NCBI RefSeq assembly: GCF_002029255.1
Contig: NZ_MZGT01000019.1
Span: 1 to 64,000, forward strand
Reading direction: 5' to 3'
Origin: Clostridium chromiireducens
GTDB taxonomy: Bacteria > Bacillota > Clostridia > Clostridiales > Clostridiaceae
Length of the DNA: 64,000 bases
Part shown: positions 9,981-19,336 of the stretch, piece after piece
How the letters are laid out: each line of letters begins with the position of its first letter
Numbering within the stretch: position 1 is the first letter of the stretch
Position numbers and translations under genes: made by a program
Notes under the pieces: model-generated
What the model saw: only the letters and a program-made list of their open reading frames with translations
Told to the model about the DNA's origin: nothing
The model's database searches: none

Positions 9981-10330
9981 AAAGGTATTGGTATTGCTAA
10001 CTCGAGAAATATAAAAATACTTGCATTAATATATTCTTATTTTAAACTTACTACTAAACAAAGAACGGGAATATATGTTTTTACGGAGTGTTCATAAGAA
10101 GATTTTGCTGGCTGTTATTCTAGATTATAAGTTGTTCCAAATGCGCTTGTTCAAAAGCGTAGTCTTTGAAGCAAGCACTTTGGATGCAACTTATAATCTT
10201 AGAATAACCCAGCAAAATCTTCTAAGAACCGGAGTAAACACATATATTCCTGTTCGGTTGTTTGGCAGTAATCTTAAATTTTCATCATACTGTAAGTATT
10301 TTTATATTTCGGATTCTTAGCAATACCTTT
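9981..10330. repeat. Hairpin repeat family B, copy 2
   Basis: A 350-bp near-palindrome bounded by AAAGGTATTG on the left and CAATACCTTT on the right. Its arms run through AACAAAGAACGGGAA/TTCCTGTTCGGTTG, AAGATTTTGCTGG/CCAGCAAAATCTT, and an apex with GTTGTTCC opposite GGATGCAAC. It starts two bases after the stop codon of the TerB-like gene on the minus strand. Confidence 0.9.
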
Positions 10331-10332
10331 AA

Positions 10333-10776
10333 TTAGGCTAATAATTTTTCTGCTTCTTCCTTTAGTAATGCAATCTTACTTTCTGCATCAACAACTGAGA
10401 AGCTATATACATCTACAAAATTATAGAAATAATTAGCAAAAGATATTCTTTTATTACGCTTTATTTCTAAACGTTCACCTATTTCTTCTAAAAGTTTCAC
10501 TTCATTTTCATCATATTCCCCATCAATAAGTGCAAGCCCTATTAATTCAAAATAAATAATATTTCTGTTTCTTTCAGAAGAATCTTTTAATGTACTGTAT
10601 ATAGAATTTAAATCCGAATCATCTGGCACTTCATTTTCCTTTATATCTAACTCTTGTAAATAATCAGAATAAAGATTCTTCTCTTCTTTTGCAAATGTAT
10701 TATCAGAATTTGCTAGACTCTTTACTAACTGCATAAATGCAATTCCTTCATTTTTACTTAATTCATTTAAAAACAT
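10333..10776 (-). CDS. TerB-like helical protein, function unknown
   Basis: A 147-residue soluble, mainly helical protein. The segment FELIGLALIDGEYDENEVKLLEEIGERL resembles the acidic metal-binding repeat of TerB (tellurite-resistance) family proteins, with a weaker first half near ANSDNTFAKEEKNLYSDYL. I assign only the fold. The start is ATG 10776 because GGAGGG precedes it; an upstream TTG at 10800 has no site. It is isolated between lepA and a repeat, and family B begins two bases past its stop. Confidence 0.6.
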   Translation of the reverse strand: MFLNELSKNEGIAFMQLVKSLANSDNTFAKEEKNLYSDYLQELDIKENEVPDDSDLNSIYSTLKDSSERNRNIIYFELIGLALIDGEYDENEVKLLEEIGERLEIKRNKRISFANYFYNFVDVYSFSVVDAESKIALLKEEAEKLLA

Positions 10777-10954
10777 AAAAACCCTCCTAGATTTCAACAA
10801 ACAATTATTTGAGTAATACTTAATTAATATTATACAAATAATTCCTTAAAAATAATATAATTTTCTTTAACATATATTATTATTTTAATCTTAATTTTTG
10901 AAAACTAGGTCAATATCTTCACAAATACGTTTAAAATACTAAATTCAGTATATT

Positions 10955-12766
10955 TTAATCTACTTTTAATATAGCCATAAATGCTTCTTGAGGAACTTCA
11001 ACAGATCCAACCTGCCTCATTCTCTTCTTTCCTTCTTTTTGCTTTTCAAGCAATTTCTTCTTTCTTGAAATATCTCCACCATAACATTTAGCTAACACAT
11101 CTTTTCTCATAGCCTTTACAGTTTCTCTTGCTATAATCTTAGCTCCAATTGCTGCTTGAATTGGTACTTCAAACATTTGTCTTGGAATTGCTTCTTTTAA
11201 TTTCTCAGTTATTCCTCTACCTTTATGATATGCCCTTTCTTCTGGCACTATCATTGATAATGCATCAACTATATCTCCATTTAATAATATATCTAACTTA
11301 ACTAACTTAGTTCTAATATATCCTTTAAATTCATAATCTAAAGATGCATATCCTTTAGTTCTAGATTTTAGAGTATCAAAGAAGTCATATATTATTTCAT
11401 TTAGTGGAATATCATATTTTACAACTGCTCTAGTTTCCTCTATGAATTCCATATCAATATATATTCCTCTTCTGTCTTGGCATAAGTCCATAACTGCTCC
11501 AACATAATCCTTTGGAGTAATTATAGATGCCCTAACCACAGGTTCTTCCATATAATCTACTTCAGTTAAAGGTGGTAGGTTTGTTGGATTTGTTATTTCT
11601 AATATTTCACCATCTGTTTTGATTACTTTATATATAACTGATGGTGCAGTAGTTATTATGTCCAGATTGAACTCTCTTTCAACTCTCTCTTGAATTATTT
11701 CCATATGTAATAATCCTAAGAATCCACATCTAAATCCAAATCCTAATGCAATAGATGTTTCTGGTTCAAAGTTTAATGCTGCATCATTTATTTGTAATTT
11801 TTCTAGTGCTTCTCTTAATTCATCATATTTTGCTCCATCAACTGGAAATATTCCTGAATATACCATAGGTATTGCAGGTTTATAACCTTTAAGTGCTTTA
11901 TCTGTTGGTCTATTAGCTTCCGTTATAGTATCTCCAACTCTAGCATCTCTAACATTTTTAATTGATGCGGTTATATATCCAACATCACCAGCACTTAATT
12001 CAGGAATTGTAAGCACTCCTGGAGTAAATACCCCAACTTCAGTAACCTCATAGAATTTATTAGTAGCCATTAATTTAATTTTAGTTCCAATTTTCACTTT
12101 TCCGTCCATTACTCTAACTATACATACAACGCCCTTATAGCTATCATAATATGAATCAAAAATTAATGCCTTTAAAGGTGCTTCTTCATCCCCATCTGGT
12201 GAAGGTATGTGTTCAACAACATATTCTAATACATCACCTATGTTAAGTCCTGTTTTAGCAGATATCATAGGTGCATCTTCTGCATCTATTCCTATTACAT
12301 CTTCAATTTCTTTTTTTATCTCTTCTGGTCTTGCAGATGGCAAATCTATTTTATTAATTACTGGTGCTATTTCTAAATCATTATCTAGTGCTAAATAGCA
12401 GTTAGCTAAAGTTTGAGCTTGAATTCCTTGGGTTGCATCAACTACCAATATAGCCCCTTCACAAGCGGCTAGACTTCTTGAAACTTCATAATTAAAATCT
12501 ACATGTCCTGGAGTATCAATTAAATTAAGGATATATTCTTCACCGTTATCTCTTCTATATACAAGTCTCGCTGCTTGAGACTTTATTGTTATTCCTCTTT
12601 CTTTTTCTATCTCCATATTATCTAGAACTTGTTCTTCCATTTCCCTTTTTGTCAAGGTTCCGGTAGTTTCAAGCAATCTATCTGCAAGGGTTGACTTACC
12701 ATGATCAATATGTGCTACTATTGAAAAATTCCTGATATGTTTTTGTCTTTCACTTTTCATACGCAT
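10955..12766 (-). CDS. lepA: Elongation factor 4 (LepA) GTPase
   Basis: 603-residue translational GTPase that acts on ribosomes during initiation and back-translocation. G1 is AHIDHGKST near residue 18, G3 DTPGHVDF near 82, G4 NKIDLP near 137; EF-G-like domains III and V follow, and the LepA-specific C-terminal domain carries [20 protein letters not shown]. The length is standard. No clear ribosome site precedes ATG 12766 or ATG 12760; GGGGGTG lies 33 bases upstream and TAG blocks any earlier in-frame start. Confidence 0.97.
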   Translation of the reverse strand: MRMKSERQKHIRNFSIVAHIDHGKSTLADRLLETTGTLTKREMEEQVLDNMEIEKERGITIKSQAARLVYRRDNGEEYILNLIDTPGHVDFNYEVSRSLAACEGAILVVDATQGIQAQTLANCYLALDNDLEIAPVINKIDLPSARPEEIKKEIEDVIGIDAEDAPMISAKTGLNIGDVLEYVVEHIPSPDGDEEAPLKALIFDSYYDSYKGVVCIVRVMDGKVKIGTKIKLMATNKFYEVTEVGVFTPGVLTIPELSAGDVGYITASIKNVRDARVGDTITEANRPTDKALKGYKPAIPMVYSGIFPVDGAKYDELREALEKLQINDAALNFEPETSIALGFGFRCGFLGLLHMEIIQERVEREFNLDIITTAPSVIYKVIKTDGEILEITNPTNLPPLTEVDYMEEPVVRASIITPKDYVGAVMDLCQDRRGIYIDMEFIEETRAVVKYDIPLNEIIYDFFDTLKSRTKGYASLDYEFKGYIRTKLVKLDILLNGDIVDALSMIVPEERAYHKGRGITEKLKEAIPRQMFEVPIQAAIGAKIIARETVKAMRKDVLAKCYGGDISRKKKLLEKQKEGKKRMRQVGSVEVPQEAFMAILKVD

Positions 12767-12926
12767 AACTGTCTTTATCAGCTAAAAACAGTCTTTTCAC
12801 CCCCGTTATAATTAAATCAGCTAAATTATAACATACATCCATTTAAAATAGCTATTAAAAATTTAAACTGACATATAAAACTAAAACTCAATTTCCTATC
12901 GGATGAAACTAAATATATAATGAATA

Positions 12927-13256
12927 TTAAAATTTTATCTTAGCAATAATTTCCTGTATCTTTCTTATATAACTAGATTCATTACTTATTTTAAATTCAC
13001 TATTACCCAGTCTGACCAAAACATCTTTTTCTGATTCTTCATAAATCTTTAAAAACGAGTTATCCTTGATAAAATTCGAAAAATCCTCTCCAAACTCTTC
13101 ACTTACAAGTTTATAGTTTTCACTTGTATTCCCAAGAGGAGATAATGCTTTAGTATTAATAATATCTATTTTTATAATTCCAAGTAAAACAAAAAATAAT
13201 ACAACAAACACAGGCAACGCTCTTCTCAATGCATAACTCTTAAAAATATTCTTCAA
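12927..13256 (-). CDS. Small single-pass membrane protein, unknown
   Basis: A 109-residue protein with an N-terminal transmembrane helix (ALPVFVVLFFVLLGIIKIDI, residues 13-32) and an extracytoplasmic soluble tail rich in Glu, Asp and Ser. The start is TTG 13256 with GGGTG seven bases upstream. It lies between lepA and spoIIP. I do not recognise the family; its position next to spoIIP suggests a sporulation link but nothing in the sequence proves it. Confidence 0.6.
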   Translation of the reverse strand: MKNIFKSYALRRALPVFVVLFFVLLGIIKIDIINTKALSPLGNTSENYKLVSEEFGEDFSNFIKDNSFLKIYEESEKDVLVRLGNSEFKISNESSYIRKIQEIIAKIKF

Positions 13257-13429
13257 TATAATACACCCTTTTCAAGTAACAATTTAAAGTTATTTAATCT
13301 TTATCTAAATTCTTACCACTTTTAATAGGTATTATACAAATCGTCTAGATACATACATTCTATATATTACTTATGGGCGGAAAATATATATTCAAGTTTA
13401 ATTATGCCTAAGCAAATATACAAACGAAG

Positions 13430-13474
13430 AAAAGAGAGATATGTCTACGAAATAAACATGCCTCTCTTTTTGGT
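13430..13474 (-). terminator. Terminator after spoIIP
   Basis: Stem AAAAGAGAG...ACATGCCTCTCTTTT (13430-13470) with an interrupted middle, followed on the minus strand by CTTCGTTTG. It lies 25-65 bases past the spoIIP stop. Confidence 0.65.
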
Positions 13475-13494
13475 TGTGGTATTTGTATGAACTT

Positions 13495-14592
13495 CTATTT
13501 TTTATTTAGGATTTCTGCAATTACACGTGCCATGCATTCTGCAGTTACTTTTGATTCATCTGGAGTATTAGTATGTGATCCTATTTCAAACAATAAACAT
13601 CCATCACTCTTACTTTGATTAAATGCATTTTTTCCTCTATTATATGTTAATATCTTCGTAGGTAGAGTTGGAAATAGTTCAGCTGTTTTATTAAATACTT
13701 TATCCGTAAGCTCTTTATTCTTTTCATATCTTGTACTGTTTTTAGCATTTACAAACATTATCTTAGAAGCGCTCATACCGTATACTTCAGTTGTTGTAAT
13801 AGATTTGTCCTCGATTGAATCTCTGTGCAAATCTATAATCATTTTAAAATCTCCATATTCTTTTAAATATTTATCTACCGTTTCTCCTGATCTTGTGTAA
13901 CTATCATTATAGGAAATGCAGTGATCAGTTTTATCATGAATTACTGATATTCCATAGTTTTCTTCAAGTTCATGAGTAAGAACATCTCCAACGCCAACTA
14001 CATTAGTATCTTCATTCAAGCTATCAGGTTCTGATGCATTATAGTTTTCAGTAGTATGGCTATGATATATTAATACTTCTGGCCTTGACTTATTTAATTC
14101 TTTTTTCAAACTTGGATTATAAATTTGTGTGTTTTTACTATCACCAATTTGCACATTTTGTTTATCCCCATTCTGTGGTGATTTTAATATACTATCCTCA
14201 CTTACATGGAATGGATTAAATGACAAACTTAAATTACTACTTTTATTATCACCAAGATTATTAAAAAAGCTAACTTCATTTTTTATTATACCCATATAGC
14301 TAATATTGTTTAATCCTAATACCTGGAGGCATACACTTTTTAGTGAAATTCTATTTTCAGCATATGTTCCCTCATCATAGGCTTGGGCTTCTATTATTGG
14401 CATTCCTAAGTTTAGTAATTGAACATAAGCAAATGCCCCTCTTTCTCTATTGTTTTTTAAAACATTACCCAATCTTATAAATAATATCCCTATTAATAAA
14501 ATGAGTACTATTAAGCCTATGTTAATATTGGGTTTTATTTTTATCCTCCTATTAATGTCACCTTTTTTTCCTCCTCTGCTCATATACATCAC
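13495..14592 (-). CDS. spoIIP: Stage II sporulation protein P (peptidoglycan amidase/endopeptidase)
   Basis: 365-residue engulfment enzyme that, with SpoIID and SpoIIM, hydrolyses peptidoglycan so the mother-cell membrane can move round the forespore. An N-terminal transmembrane segment (NIGLIVLILLIGILFIRLGN, about 24-43) is followed by a linker and the C-terminal amidase domain with metal-site motifs IYHSHTTENY, IIDLHRDS and LFEIGSHTNT. GGGGGG precedes the start; either GTG 14592 or ATG 14589 could be used. It lies directly after gpr, the usual clostridial arrangement. Confidence 0.95.
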   Translation of the reverse strand: MMYMSRGGKKGDINRRIKIKPNINIGLIVLILLIGILFIRLGNVLKNNRERGAFAYVQLLNLGMPIIEAQAYDEGTYAENRISLKSVCLQVLGLNNISYMGIIKNEVSFFNNLGDNKSSNLSLSFNPFHVSEDSILKSPQNGDKQNVQIGDSKNTQIYNPSLKKELNKSRPEVLIYHSHTTENYNASEPDSLNEDTNVVGVGDVLTHELEENYGISVIHDKTDHCISYNDSYTRSGETVDKYLKEYGDFKMIIDLHRDSIEDKSITTTEVYGMSASKIMFVNAKNSTRYEKNKELTDKVFNKTAELFPTLPTKILTYNRGKNAFNQSKSDGCLLFEIGSHTNTPDESKVTAECMARVIAEILNKK

Positions 14593-14681
14593 TTTAATCC
14601 CCCCTTGTACTCTTTTATATTTATATTATGGAATTTACATAATTATTCTAATTTATGTTATTATGTTTTACAGACAATAAT

Positions 14682-14724
14682 AGAGCTGTTTTAAAACAAT
14701 TATAAATCATCTTAAAACAGCTCT
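14682..14724 (-). terminator. Terminator after gpr
   Basis: Perfect 13-bp stem AGAGCTGTTTTAA (14682-14694) with TTAAAACAGCTCT (14712-14724), 40 bases past the gpr stop. The U-tract is weak (TATTATTGT). Confidence 0.65.
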
Positions 14725-14764
14725 GATCTTCTTAAATATTTCAGGTAAAAATAATAAAATTAAA

Positions 14765-15748
14765 TTAACCCATAAATTTATTAATTTCCTCCATATCCAT
14801 GTTAGGCTGTACCGCCATATTTATTCCATTAGCAATTATTTTGGATAATGAGTTAATAACTAAATCAACATCCTTTGGTGTAACTATCATATCAATATTA
14901 GATTTTGAAGATATCACTTCTTTAATAAGTTTTTCTTTTTCATTCTTATCAAGAGATTTTAGCATTTTATAAAAGTCATTTCCACTTGACGAATTACTTA
15001 TTAATGAATCTACGACTAAATCAATCGTATCATTAGCAATTGTAACTGCATCAACAACTGTTGGAACTCCTATAGCTATAACCTTAACTCCTAAATTCTC
15101 TTCACTTATCTGTTTTCTATTATTTCCAACTCCAGCACCTGGTGATATCCCTGTGTCTCCTATTTGAATTGTTGTATTTACTCTTTCAATCCTTCTTGCT
15201 GCTAATGCATCTATACATATTACTAAATCTGGCTTAATCTTTTCCACAACGCCCCTAATTATTTCCACAGTTTCAATTCCTGTTATCCCCAAAACTCCTG
15301 GTGCTATTGAACACACTGGTCTAACAGAATCATCAATAGCATCTGGCATTACTGATTGGAGATGTCTTGTCACCATTATTTTCTCAGTAACCTTCGGACC
15401 TAAGGCATCTGGAGTTACCTGCCAATTTCCAAGTCCTACAATTAGTATACTCTTATCAACATTGATCTCAATTAATCTTCCTAAAACTTCAGCTAACACC
15501 TCTGAAACTCTATCCATGGTTTCTCCATCATATGCCGTAAAATCTGGTATATCTATGGTTATATAATTTCCTTTTGGTTTTCCAATCTTTTGAGCACCTT
15601 CCTCATTTTTCACTTTTACAGTAGTTACTCTAATATCCTTTTCACTTTCCTCGATAACCTCGATACCATCTATATCTGCTTCATTTTTATGGTTTTCTTT
15701 ATAAATTTCTCTTGCTTCAAGTACAAGGTCTGTTCTAACATTTATCAT
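14765..15748 (-). CDS. gpr: Germination protease (spore endopeptidase GPR)
   Basis: 327-residue aspartic-like protease that degrades small acid-soluble spore proteins at germination. The N-terminal NVRTDLVLEA is the conserved propeptide region where the zymogen is processed; the body contains ITIDIPDFTAYDG, VGLGNWQVTPDALGPKV and GISPGAGVGNNRK, all hallmarks of GPR. GAGGTG lies before the ATG. Expression in the forespore under sigma-G is expected from the family, but I did not find a convincing sigma-G box. Confidence 0.97.
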   Translation of the reverse strand: MINVRTDLVLEAREIYKENHKNEADIDGIEVIEESEKDIRVTTVKVKNEEGAQKIGKPKGNYITIDIPDFTAYDGETMDRVSEVLAEVLGRLIEINVDKSILIVGLGNWQVTPDALGPKVTEKIMVTRHLQSVMPDAIDDSVRPVCSIAPGVLGITGIETVEIIRGVVEKIKPDLVICIDALAARRIERVNTTIQIGDTGISPGAGVGNNRKQISEENLGVKVIAIGVPTVVDAVTIANDTIDLVVDSLISNSSSGNDFYKMLKSLDKNEKEKLIKEVISSKSNIDMIVTPKDVDLVINSLSKIIANGINMAVQPNMDMEEINKFMG

Positions 15749-15808
15749 ATTAACACCTCATTATAAATATAGTCAGTATTATTTTTCCTTTTTCTTTAAA
15801 TTTAATAC

Positions 15809-15837
15809 TTGAATTACATAAGTTCTGATGCTATAAT
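15809..15837 (+). promoter_or_regulatory. Sigma-A promoter of rpsT
   Basis: TTGAAT (15809-15814), 17-bp spacer, TATAAT (15832-15837). The resulting leader is about 75 bases with GGGGGTG before the ATG. Confidence 0.85.
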
Positions 15838-15920
15838 AAGGTTTGTTGAATATGAACTCGTACGCAGATTTCCCCAAAAACTGCAGAGACCCTATAAAAA
15901 TTTAAGGGGGTGAATTAAGA

Positions 15921-16184
15921 ATGGCAAATATAAAATCAGCAAAGAAAAGAATTAAAGTTACTGAAACTAAGACTTTAAAGAACAGAATGGTTAAGTCTGC
16001 TTTAAAGACTACTATAAAGAAATTTGAAGTTGCTGTAGAAGCTAAGAATAATGAAGAAGCTAAAGCTTTATTTCCATCAGTTGTTAAGTCATTAGATATG
16101 GCTACTACTAAGGGAGTTGTTCATAAGAATGCGGCTGCTAGAAAGAAATCAAGATTAGCTGCTAAGTTAAACGCTATGGCATAA
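15921..16184 (+). CDS. rpsT: 30S ribosomal protein S20
   Basis: 87-residue basic, Lys/Ala-rich protein that binds 16S rRNA early in 30S assembly. The N terminus [21 protein letters not shown] and the C-terminal [20 protein letters not shown] are typical of S20. It is one of the few plus-strand genes here and has its own promoter and terminator; its divergent position from gpr is conserved in Clostridia. Confidence 0.98.
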   Translation: MANIKSAKKRIKVTETKTLKNRMVKSALKTTIKKFEVAVEAKNNEEAKALFPSVVKSLDMATTKGVVHKNAAARKKSRLAAKLNAMA

Positions 16185-16190
16185 TCTTAA

Positions 16191-16220
16191 AACCCATCTA
16201 AGCTAGATGGGTTATTTTTA
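16191..16220 (+). terminator. Terminator after rpsT
   Basis: Perfect 10-bp stem AACCCATCTA/TAGATGGGTT with a three-base loop, followed by ATTTTTATG, seven bases past the stop codon. Confidence 0.93.
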
Positions 16221-16241
16221 TGTCCTAATTTAAAACAGATA

Positions 16242-17276
16242 TTATTTTTTCACTGTTAATGTATTTATTAGAAGAAATTCCATTTCCATACTTTTTTCTA
16301 TACCTGTAGATTTCAATTTTGTTTCTGTTTTCACACAAAGCCTAATTAATTCTGCTAGTTGCTTTTCCGTAAACCTATTTGTCTGTGTTACTAATTTTTC
16401 ACACACAAATTGCGGTAGTCTGTATTCTACCATAAAATCCTCTACTTTTTTTCCCTTAATAAGTTTACATTTCATTTCATACAATCTCAAAAAGTGTTTT
16501 TGTATTGCACTTATTATTAACATATGTTGATCTGATTTATATAATATTTCTTTCATTATATCAATTGCTTTATCCACTTTCTTTATAGCTATTAACTCTA
16601 CTAAATCAAAAATATCATCCTCATTTGAATTCGAAATTAGTAAATTAATGTCCTCTTTTTTTATTTCTCTGCTATCACAATATGATATAAGTTTATCAGC
16701 TTCTCTTTTAATAATGTCAAAATTATTAGGTACTTTTTCGCAAAAGTAAGATAGCTCAACTCTTCCAATCTGCTTACCCTTCTCCTTAAATATATCAGAA
16801 ACCTTTTTTAAATACTTATCTTTTTTTAATTTATCACAATGAACAATAGGTAACGTCTTCCCTAATGTAGTTAATTTCTTATTCTTATTAGGTCTATCTC
16901 TTTTATCACTTAGCAAATAATACATTATCAATATTGTATACGGCGGCAAATTTAATACATAATCTTTAATATTGTTATATATTTTAGTACCTGAAGAGTC
17001 ACTTTTATCCTGTAAAAAACTTGCTCTGTAAACAATAACTACTTTCTTCTCTCCCATAAAAGGCATAGTTTCACAAGCATTCATAATATCATCAAAACTT
17101 GTATTCATGCCATCAATTTTAATTAAATTAAGCTCCTTAACTTCTTCAGCTACTTCTCTTTTAATAATTAAGTTTATACCATCTTTTATAAGTTCTTCAT
17201 CTAATCCACAAAATACATACCCCTTTTTCACATTTCCTTTTTGGATCTCTTGTTCATAAACTTCATAAGTAATCAA
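16242..17276 (-). CDS. holA: DNA polymerase III subunit delta
   Basis: 344-residue clamp-loader subunit that opens the beta sliding clamp. The N-terminal AAA-like domain shows the motif ACETMPFMGEKKVVIVYRASFL near residues 67-88, followed by the central helical and C-terminal collar domain typical of HolA/YqeN. The start is TTG 17276, with AAGGAAA upstream; no better in-frame ATG exists near the N terminus. It converges with rpsT and is separated from comEC by a family C hairpin. Confidence 0.92.
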   Translation of the reverse strand: MITYEVYEQEIQKGNVKKGYVFCGLDEELIKDGINLIIKREVAEEVKELNLIKIDGMNTSFDDIMNACETMPFMGEKKVVIVYRASFLQDKSDSSGTKIYNNIKDYVLNLPPYTILIMYYLLSDKRDRPNKNKKLTTLGKTLPIVHCDKLKKDKYLKKVSDIFKEKGKQIGRVELSYFCEKVPNNFDIIKREADKLISYCDSREIKKEDINLLISNSNEDDIFDLVELIAIKKVDKAIDIMKEILYKSDQHMLIISAIQKHFLRLYEMKCKLIKGKKVEDFMVEYRLPQFVCEKLVTQTNRFTEKQLAELIRLCVKTETKLKSTGIEKSMEMEFLLINTLTVKK

Positions 17277-17334
17277 TTCTAATTTCCTTTCTTATAGCAA
17301 ATTTATGTAAGTCAATTATAACCTAGACTCTGTA

Positions 17335-17645
17335 TATAGATACCCAAATTATATATTTGATTTATAGTTAGAATAACTATCTATACTTATTAACTTTGAG
17401 TGTATCACTCTGCCAGAAATAAGTAACATATTGTTTGCAGTGTTTCATTGGAATTCTTATGGTAATTATTCTTGACTAGAGGTTGTTCCACAACGCTTGT
17501 TCAACGCCTGTCGTTGAGACAAGCATTGTGGGTGCAACCTCTAGTCGTAGAATCATCCATAAAAATTCCTAGAAACCGAAACACAATATATTACTTATTT
17601 CGGTGAGTCACCCCACAATTCTAAGTTTTAGTTTATTTATCTATA
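17335..17645. repeat. Hairpin repeat family C, copy 1
   Basis: Roughly 310 bp, fills the whole holA-comEC gap. The arms include GAAATAAGTAACATATTGT with ACAATATATTACTTATTTC, then GGAATTCTTATGG with CCATAAAAATTCC, then an apex GAGGTTGTTCC opposite GGGTGCAACCTC and a CAACG/CGTTG tip. The right terminus overlaps the comEC stop codon (17641-17643). Termini resemble GATANCCAAA. Confidence 0.85.
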
Positions 17646-19332
17646 TAACAGTTCCATTTATTATAAATATTCTATTATTTATTTTCTTATCAAAATTTAT
17701 TATATCATAATCTTTGAATTCATTCTTATTACTTACGACCCTTAGTAAATATTTTTCTTTAGGTGTTTCTAAGATATAATCCTTTCCTTCTAATTTGATA
17801 TTACATATCCCATTAATAGTTGCATACTTTCCCTGCCTATAATATTTTGTTGCAAGTGTAATATTGGCTAGTCTCTTTATATCAATTTGATTTTTATTAG
17901 CTATTAAAATTCTTTCCCCCATATAGCTAATCAAAATAGCTCCCTCTTCATAATAAGCAATACTCGGAATTGGACTATATAATTGAATTCCTATCACAAA
18001 AATCGATATGAGAGGCAGATACACAAATTCTTTATGACCTTTTTTCACTAAATAAAAACTAAGTAATAAAAATAGATAGAAAAATACCACATACTCATTT
18101 CCATAAAATATCGGCAGTGAAAAATTATCAATTTTATCTAAAGTCCAATCGAATGCCTTTATTATATTTAAATTTATATAACTGCAAAAATCAAATAATT
18201 GTGGAATTACATAGGAAAGAGCCAATATATTACCACTAATGACCATTAAATCTACAAATGGCACCAATAACATATTTCCAACTATGAAATTAGCAGAAAA
18301 ATCCTTAAATATTAAGATTAAGTATGGCAGAGTGAAAATCTGAGCACTTAAAGTAAGACTTAATGGCTGCCTTAATCTAGAATTGAGTTTATATAACCTA
18401 TCATTTAAGTTATTATTAAACATAATTATTCCTAAGGTTGCCAGATATGATAAATGAAAAGATATGCTAAAAATGCTATATGGCTCAATAATTACTAAAA
18501 TTGCAGCAGATAGGCATAATGCTGAAATCGAATTATTATTTCTTTTTAGAATATTTCCGCCCTCTACGCATGCAAGCATGACAAAGGCTCTTATACTAGA
18601 GTAGTTACTTCCTGTAAATACAACATATATGATTGAAAGCATAAGTCCCATCTTACTTCCCATAAAAGTCCTTAAGAATCCATATACTATAGCCACATGC
18701 AATCCTGAAACACTAATACTATGTATAACTCCAAAGTTTTTCATATCTTCCTTATCCTCAGGATCTAAATAATCACAGTATCCAAAAGCTATAGATGCTA
18801 TTAATCCTGCTTTTCTTCTTCCTAAGTTTTCTTCAAGTGTCATATATATTTTTCTTTTAATATCGCATAGCTTAGTAATAAAATCTCCGTCAACTTTGCT
18901 AATACTTTGTATTTTTACTAATCCAACTATTCCGTTATATTTATCTTGATCATTTTCGATTTTTCCAATTACTTTGTACCTTTGTCCAACCTCTAAATCC
19001 TTTTTATCAGTTTTTAATATGATATTTTTCCCTTCATATGTTCCTGTAATACCATAATTACTTACTTTCGCTATTCGTACTTCCCCATTAATCTCATCTT
19101 CCATATTATAATAAGAAATATTGATAAAAATCCCTATCCCAAAAAGAAGTACTATAACAATAGTAAAAGCAAATCCACAATAATAGAATACACAAAGAAA
19201 AAAGAGGGCCACTATAAATATAGCGAGCCCTTTAAAATTATCACTTATTCCGTAATAAATACAACTAATAGCTAGGGATAAAAAAACATATACTAATGGA
19301 TTCCCTACTTCTTCTATCCTTTTATATAACAT
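17641..19332 (-). CDS. comEC: ComEC/Rec2-type DNA-uptake channel protein, short form
   Basis: 563-residue polytopic membrane protein. It has N-terminal helices, an OB-like soluble segment (about 70-150), and the competence domain with ISVSGLHVAIVYGFLRTFMG and the SSIRAFVMLACVEGGNIL motif around residues 200-260. The family imports single-stranded DNA across the membrane. Bacillus ComEC is about 780 residues with a C-terminal metallo-beta-lactamase domain; here the protein ends soon after the last helices with about 90 residues and no HxHxDH motif, so that domain is absent. Its stop codon lies inside the terminus of repeat C1. Confidence 0.85.
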   Translation of the reverse strand: MLYKRIEEVGNPLVYVFLSLAISCIYYGISDNFKGLAIFIVALFFLCVFYYCGFAFTIVIVLLFGIGIFINISYYNMEDEINGEVRIAKVSNYGITGTYEGKNIILKTDKKDLEVGQRYKVIGKIENDQDKYNGIVGLVKIQSISKVDGDFITKLCDIKRKIYMTLEENLGRRKAGLIASIAFGYCDYLDPEDKEDMKNFGVIHSISVSGLHVAIVYGFLRTFMGSKMGLMLSIIYVVFTGSNYSSIRAFVMLACVEGGNILKRNNNSISALCLSAAILVIIEPYSIFSISFHLSYLATLGIIMFNNNLNDRLYKLNSRLRQPLSLTLSAQIFTLPYLILIFKDFSANFIVGNMLLVPFVDLMVISGNILALSYVIPQLFDFCSYINLNIIKAFDWTLDKIDNFSLPIFYGNEYVVFFYLFLLLSFYLVKKGHKEFVYLPLISIFVIGIQLYSPIPSIAYYEEGAILISYMGERILIANKNQIDIKRLANITLATKYYRQGKYATINGICNIKLEGKDYILETPKEKYLLRVVSNKNEFKDYDIINFDKKINNRIFIINGTVI

Positions 19333-19336
19333 TAAC

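Noticed and set aside
9586-10330. Target-site duplications around the A-B pairs
   Set aside because: Flanking bases (ATTT/AATTA, TC/AATTC) do not form a consistent direct repeat, so I do not claim transposition.
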